Source of the DNA: JANWKQ01 sp964624635
GTDB lineage: Bacteria > Bacteroidota > Bacteroidia > CAIKAF01
Length of the DNA: 9,480 nucleotides
Assembly (NCBI GenBank): GCA_964624635.1
Contig: CAZUXM010000087.1
Span: 1 to 9,480, forward strand
Direction: 5' to 3'
Shown: positions 6,557 to 9,480 of the stretch, one piece after another
Layout of the letters: every line of letters begins with the position of its first letter
How positions within the stretch are numbered: the first letter of the stretch is position 1
Made by a program: the position numbers and the translations under genes
Notes under the pieces: generated by a model
Databases searched by the model: none
Told to the model about the DNA's origin: nothing
What the model saw: only the letters and a program-made list of their open reading frames with translations

Positions 6557-7554
6557 TTGAGTAAAATTGGACAATTTATAAAAGGACTACCTATTTTAAA
6601 GCAACTGGATGAGTTGGCACATAGAATGTATCCTCCCGGGTTTAAAGGAGTGAGTGTAGGAGAGGTGTATGATTTTTATGCAATGGCATTAAGAGATAGT
6701 TCTATTTTGGAAAGAGCTTACTCTGCTTCCTTCAAATTTTTTATGGGATTGTTTCCGGGATTAATTTTTTTAATGACATTGATTCCAATGTTACCTATTC
6801 CTAATTTTCAATCCAGTTTATTAATTAGTTTGGAAGGTATTATTCCTTCTAAAATTTTCCCGTTAGTTGAACAAACTATTATTGATGTAATTAAAAATAA
6901 AAACACAGGATTATTATCAGTAGGTTTTTTAGTAACCATGCTATTTTCAAGTGGAGGAATGAATGGAATCATGAGGGCTTTTAATGATTCAGCGTTGATA
7001 ACCGAAGATAGAAAACCATTGAAACAAAGGCTATATGCACTGTTGCTTACTTTTTTCGGATTTTTTGTTTTGATATCCATGATTACGTTCATCATTCTTT
7101 CAAACAAATATCTGTTGCATTTAAAGATGAGTGGAAGTATTTCAAAAACANNNNNNNNNNGTATCAGGTATTGTTGTCATCAAAATGGTTGGTTATATTT
7201 TTTATGATTTATTTAGTGATTGCAACCCTGTTTTATTTCGCCCCAGCCAAATATTTACGTCATCGTTTTTTCTCTCCGGGGTCAATAGCATCTACTTTAT
7301 GTGCCATATTATTTACTTACCTTTTTACTATTTATATTAATAACTTTAGTAATTACAATAAAATATATGGGATATTGGGAACTCTTCCTTTATTACTGGT
7401 TTGGATATTTTTAAATATAGTATCGTTGCTCATTGGATTTGAGTTGAATGTAAGTATCATGTCAGCAAAAAAACAGAAAACCAACATACGTAAAACATCT
7501 GCAGGAACAGAAATTGATGAAGCGGTAGAAATTAAAAGCAGAAAGTATAAATGA
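6557..7554 (+). CDS. YihY/BrkB family inner-membrane protein (interrupted by an assembly gap)
   Basis: About 331 residues once the gap is bridged, normal for the family. The N-terminal part (198 residues before the gap) starts at TTG 6557, 2 bases after the nadC stop; the first ATG in frame (6626) would cut off 23 residues. It holds ILERAYSASFKFFMGLFPGL (family start of transmembrane helix 1, about 58-80), a second helix (about 119-139, GFLVTMLFSSGGMNGIM) and a third (about 160-182). After the gap, 130 residues carry three more helices, with FYFAPAKYLRHRFFSPGSI, NNFSNYNKIYGILGTLP and LLIGFELNVSI, all typical of YihY. The upstream and downstream parts are in different frames as sequenced, which the N run explains. 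The family was once mislabelled RNase BN; its function is unsettled. The tail is hydrophilic and lysine-rich. Confidence 0.9.
7151..7160. other. Assembly gap (10 N) inside the yihY-like gene
   Basis: Ten undetermined bases. Codons upstream and downstream are out of phase by one base if the gap really is 10; a true length equal to 2 modulo 3 (8, 11, 14 and so on) restores one continuous protein. Confidence 0.98.
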
Positions 7555-7556
7555 GG

Positions 7557-8777
7557 TTAATGCCCCAGGTGAGATAAAATATGTCCCATTTTATCTCTTT
7601 TAGTTTTTAAATAAAACTCATTGTGAGTATTGCTGATTACTTCCAATGCAATGTTCTCAACAATTTCTAATCCGTATCCACCTAATGCAATTCGTTTCTT
7701 AGGATTGTTGGTAAGTAATCTTATTTTTGAAATACCGAGATAACGCAAAATTTGTGCTCCTACACCATAATCTCTTTCATCCATATTAAAACCAAGCGCA
7801 AGATTAGCTTGTACGGTATCCATTCCGTTTTCTTGTAATTCGTAAGCCTTTAGTTTATTAATTAAACCAATACCTCTTCCTTCCTGATTCATGTATACGA
7901 TTACACCTTTCCCTTCCTTTTCAATTTGTTCCATTGCTGCGTGTAACTGTGGTCCACAATCGCAACGGAAAGAACCAAAAATATCACCAGTCATACATGA
8001 ACTATGTACTCTAACCATCACTGATTCATCTTCGGTCCAATCACCTTTAATAAGTGCCAGATGAATTTGATCAGTGGTAAGTTGTTTAAATGCTGCTAAT
8101 CTAAAATCACCAAATCCGGTAGGAAGTTTTACTTCAGCTTCTTTTGTAATAAGTGTTTCGGTACGTAATCTGTATTCAACTAAATCAGCAATACTGATGA
8201 TTTTTAAATTAAATTTTTTAGCTACTTCAATGAGCTCAGGTAAACGAGCCATGGTTCCATCTTCATTCATGATTTCTACCAACACACCAGCTGGTTCAAA
8301 TCCTGCCATACGAGCAAGATCAATGGCTGCTTCAGTATGACCTGTTCTGCGAAGCACCCCACCCCTACGGGCACGAAGTGGAAATATATGACCCGGTTTG
8401 CCTAACTCTTCAGGACGGGTATCTTTATTGACTAATGCCTGAATAGTTTTTGCACGATCAGAAGCAGAGATGCCTGTAGTAACTCCATGTCCTATTAAAT
8501 CAATAGAAACAGTAAAAGGAGTTTGATGCAATGCAGAATTATCATTTACCATTAAGTTAAGACCTAACTCATCACAACGATCTTCAATAAGTGGGGTACA
8601 AATTAATCCACGACCATGGGTGGCCATAAAATTGATGATTTCAGGAGTTACACAACGGGCCGCCGCAATAAAATCTCCTTCATTCTCTCTGTCTTCATCA
8701 TCTACTACTATAATAATTTTTCCGTTTTTAATATCTTCAACGGCCTCTTCAATGGTATTGAGTTTAAATCCGCTCAT
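7557..8777 (-). CDS. ribBA: Bifunctional 3,4-dihydroxy-2-butanone-4-phosphate synthase / GTP cyclohydrolase II
   Basis: 406 residues from the ATG at 8777, the usual RibBA length. The two domains start the two branches of riboflavin synthesis: RibB makes dihydroxybutanone phosphate from ribulose 5-phosphate, RibA opens GTP. The RibB half (about 1-205) shows VVDDEDRENEGDFI (24-37), GHGVTTGISASDRA (97-110), the LRARRGGVLRRTGHTEAAID stretch (134-153) and EIMNEDGTMAR (168-178). The RibA half (about 206-406) shows HSSCMTGDIFGSFRCDCGPQ (258-277) with zinc ligands Cys261, Cys272, Cys274, then NQEGRGIGL (297-305) and TNNPKK (356-361). Both active sites look intact. The open frame continues upstream to 9059, but that part is proline-rich, unlike RibB, and crosses a hairpin. 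It converges on yihY, with 2 bases between the stops. I see no FMN riboswitch upstream. Confidence 0.97.
   Translation of the reverse strand: MSGFKLNTIEEAVEDIKNGKIIIVVDDEDRENEGDFIAAARCVTPEIINFMATHGRGLICTPLIEDRCDELGLNLMVNDNSALHQTPFTVSIDLIGHGVTTGISASDRAKTIQALVNKDTRPEELGKPGHIFPLRARRGGVLRRTGHTEAAIDLARMAGFEPAGVLVEIMNEDGTMARLPELIEVAKKFNLKIISIADLVEYRLRTETLITKEAEVKLPTGFGDFRLAAFKQLTTDQIHLALIKGDWTEDESVMVRVHSSCMTGDIFGSFRCDCGPQLHAAMEQIEKEGKGVIVYMNQEGRGIGLINKLKAYELQENGMDTVQANLALGFNMDERDYGVGAQILRYLGISKIRLLTNNPKKRIALGGYGLEIVENIALEVISNTHNEFYLKTKRDKMGHILSHLGH
7571..7601 (+). terminator. Probable intrinsic terminator of yihY inside the 3' end of ribBA
   Basis: A perfect 10-base inverted repeat, GAGATAAAAT (7571-7580) and ATTTTATCTC (7588-7597), with a 7-base loop, is followed by four T, then AG and five more T. 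It lies 17 bases after the yihY stop and within the last ribBA codons. The stem is AU-rich, so strength is uncertain. Confidence 0.55.
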
Positions 8778-8805
8778 CGTAAATCCTTCTGTATAAAATT
8801 TAGTG

Positions 8806-8813
8806 CAAATGTA
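8806..8813 (-). promoter_or_regulatory. -7 element of the ribBA promoter
   Basis: On the minus strand this reads TACATTTG, an exact TAnnTTTG match, giving a leader of about 22-25 bases before the ATG at 8777. No TTG box lies at the usual distance; that place is taken by a C-rich tract on this strand. Confidence 0.5.
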
Positions 8814-8822
8814 GTGTTTTTT

Positions 8823-8837
8823 GGTGGGGGGAGGGGG
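8823..8837 (+). repeat. G-rich purine tract upstream of ribBA
   Basis: GGTGGGGGGAGGGGG, 13 of 15 bases G, in otherwise AT-rich DNA. On the ribBA strand it lies 10-24 bases upstream of the -7 element, where spacer and -33 box should be. Confidence 0.8.
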
Positions 8838-8839
8838 TA

Positions 8840-8847
8840 TAATTTTG
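8840..8847 (+). promoter_or_regulatory. Plus-strand -7 element upstream of the hairpin element
   Basis: TAATTTTG, an exact TAnnTTTG match. A TTTG at 8820-8823 lies 16 bases upstream, shorter than the usual 19-21. A start near 8851-8854 would place the hairpin about 50 bases into the transcript. Chance occurrence cannot be excluded. Confidence 0.3.
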
Positions 8848-8903
8848 CCTAAAAATGGTAAAAACAACCGGTTTAATGGAGGATGATATAAAATTGAAAT
8901 AAA

Positions 8904-9048
8904 GGGCCCGTGGCAGGAGTGATAGCTACCAAGCTTGTAAACCGATGGTATACAGACAGATGCCGAGTAAAAGAATGTATACCAGGCAGGTGTTTGTATA
9001 CCACGGTTTACAGGCTTGGTACTAAAACGGATGACACGAAAAGGACCC
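8904..9048 (+). ncRNA. Candidate structured RNA or palindromic element
   Basis: The main stem pairs 8927-8954 with 8995-9021: 27 pairs, with one U-G (8935/9013) and one bulged A (8945). It continues by G-U 8955/8994, three pairs (8956-8958 with 8991-8993), a 2x2 mismatch, and TGCC/GGCA (8961-8964 with 8985-8988), leaving a 20-base apical loop. Outside, 14- and 13-base strands form an internal loop with TAG/CTA next to the main stem, closed by CGTG/CACG (8909-8912 with 9035-9038) and GGG/CCC (8904-8906 with 9046-9048). Both wobbles of the main stem are G-U on plus and would be C-A on minus, favouring a plus-strand RNA; one outer pair (8907/9045) favours minus. Closing stem, large internal loop and long apical stem recall 6S RNA, but I recognise no conserved sequence. 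A MITE-like element is the main alternative. Confidence 0.45.
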
Positions 9049-9051
9049 ATC

Positions 9052-9069
9052 AAAAACATTGCGTTTTTT
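9052..9069 (+). terminator. Weak terminator-like stem after the hairpin element
   Basis: AAAAAC (9052-9057) and GTTTTT (9063-9068) flank a 5-base loop, and the second arm is itself the T run. With only one G-C pair the stem is weak. The arm TTGCGTTTTT (9059-9068) can instead pair perfectly with AAAAACGCAA (9109-9118). Confidence 0.25.
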
Positions 9070-9257
9070 AATTTGACACTCCATCTCCATCTTGTTAGAT
9101 TCTATCCCAAAAACGCAAAAAAAATATGGCACGAAATATGTCATTAAAAACTGCTTAAAGCCAATAATGACGGGCGTTAGCAAAGTGTTAATAACCCCAT
9201 TTTATACCAATCCAACTAAATTTGAGTTTATAACATCTAAAAAAATACCATTCAAAC

Positions 9258-9288
9258 TTGTTTATGAAAAAATATAGTAGTATTTTTG
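9258..9288 (+). promoter_or_regulatory. Promoter of the PorP/SprF-family gene
   Basis: TTG at 9258-9260, a 20-base spacer, then TATTTTTG at 9281-9288, an exact TAnnTTTG match: the most complete Bacteroidota promoter in the window. Start would be near 9292-9295, giving a leader of about 42 bases. Confidence 0.65.
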
Positions 9289-9335
9289 ATATTGAGTTTT
9301 CAACAATCAAGTTGTTAACTAATGGTCAAGCAAAT

Positions 9336-9480
9336 ATGAAGAAACTCTACATCGCTTTATTAGCAATACTTGTAGGAACGGCGGGGTTAAAATTGCATGC
9401 CCAGGATCCGCAGTTTACACAGTTCTATGCGAATCCATTATACCTGAATCCGGCTTTTGCGGGGTCAAAAAGATGTCCGA
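9336..9480 (+). CDS. PorP/SprF family type IX secretion system membrane protein (5' end only)
   Basis: Forty-eight codons are visible before the window ends. The ATG at 9336 opens a signal peptide, MKKLYIALLAILVGTAGLKL, ending near HA-QD. The mature start, QDPQFTQFYANPLYLNPAFA followed by GS, is the diagnostic N-terminus of the PorP/SprF family: outer-membrane beta-barrel proteins that in Bacteroidota include the PorP/SprF component of type IX secretion and gliding, and many paralogues that anchor secreted or adhesin-like partners. Family members average about 300 residues, so roughly 85% of this gene lies outside. Whether it is the core T9SS PorP or a paralogue cannot be told from this fragment. 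GC content rises within the gene compared with the leader. Confidence 0.9.
   Translation, partial: MKKLYIALLAILVGTAGLKLHAQDPQFTQFYANPLYLNPAFAGSKRCP

Larger units (their letters stand above)
8778..9335. other. 558-base non-coding stretch between ribBA and the PorP/SprF gene
   Basis: The stretch holds, in order: the ribBA -7 element (8806-8813), a G-rich tract (8823-8837), a plus-strand -7 element (8840-8847), a large hairpin (8904-9048), a short AT-rich stem with a T run (9052-9069), a 10-base inverted repeat pair (9059-9068 and 9109-9118), and the promoter of the PorP/SprF gene (9258-9288). Open frames exist on both strands but lack credible starts or protein-like composition. Confidence 0.7.

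Noticed and set aside
7162..7554. YihY downstream half as a separate gene
   Set aside because: It continues the family pattern of the upstream half exactly; the frame change coincides with the N run.
8928..8950. tRNA-like stretch CTTGTAA followed by ACCG within the left hairpin arm
   Set aside because: It resembles a threonine anticodon loop, but there is no matching anticodon stem, T arm or acceptor stem.
8778..9059. N-terminal extension of ribBA to a start at 9059
   Set aside because: The extra 94 residues are unlike RibB, cross the hairpin element and a -7 element, and the canonical RibB start MSGFKLNTIEEAVEDI is at 8777.
8778..9060. FMN riboswitch in front of ribBA
   Set aside because: The conserved RFN-element sequences are not present on the minus strand, and the hairpin lies upstream of the likely ribBA start.
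9140..9171. Inverted repeat GTCATTA / TAATGAC and nearby GGGCGTTAGC, considered as an attC-like site
   Set aside because: The arms are only 7 bases with an 18-base gap, and the RYYYAAC/GTTRRRY core pair of an integron site is not properly arranged; no integrase is present.
9092..9277. 61-residue open frame on plus
   Set aside because: It starts at TTG, has no recognisable domain or signal, and contains the -33 box of the PorP/SprF promoter at its end.

Overview
The window looks like a chromosomal segment of a member of the Bacteroidota, most likely of the Chitinophagales/Sphingobacteriales type. The signs are AT-rich DNA, short promoters carrying the Bacteroidota -7 element TAnnTTTG, almost no Shine-Dalgarno sequences, several small secreted proteins known from this phylum (PepSY-like, DUF4783), and the start of a PorP/SprF-family protein of the type IX secretion/gliding group at the right edge. 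The family placement below phylum is a guess. Two runs of ten N (725-734 and 7151-7160) are assembly gaps, each inside a gene.

Layout, left to right. A DUF423 membrane protein (minus strand, cut by the left edge) is divergent from a saccharopine dehydrogenase-like gene, with a strong palindrome between them. That gene converges, with a 7-base overlap, on a secreted hypothetical protein. Next come a two-cluster ferredoxin (minus) and a LuxC-like acyl-CoA reductase (plus), divergent across a 47-base gap holding two mirrored -7 elements. A secreted PepSY-like protein follows and converges on rlmH (23S rRNA methyltransferase); its terminator lies inside the 3' end of rlmH. Divergent from rlmH is a DUF4783 protein, then nadC (NAD synthesis) and a YihY/BrkB membrane protein starting 2 bases after nadC, a probable operon. 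YihY converges on ribBA (riboflavin synthesis), again with a terminator hairpin inside the 3' end of the opposing gene.

The last 700 bases hold a 558-base non-coding stretch (8778-9335), then the first 48 codons of the PorP/SprF-family gene behind a good Bacteroidota promoter. The non-coding stretch carries the most unusual structure in the window: a long imperfect hairpin of about 35 base pairs (8927-9021) inside an outer stem (8904-9048). The two G-U wobbles of its main stem favour a plus-strand RNA, and a plus-strand -7 element lies about 57 bases upstream. It may be an undescribed or 6S-like non-coding RNA, or a MITE-like palindromic element.

Most genes are housekeeping (NAD, riboflavin, rRNA modification, amino-acid metabolism) or small envelope proteins. 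I see no defence system, CRISPR array, transposase, tRNA or rRNA. The points worth following are the hairpin element, the mirrored promoter pair between ferredoxin and reductase, and the palindrome at 339-358.
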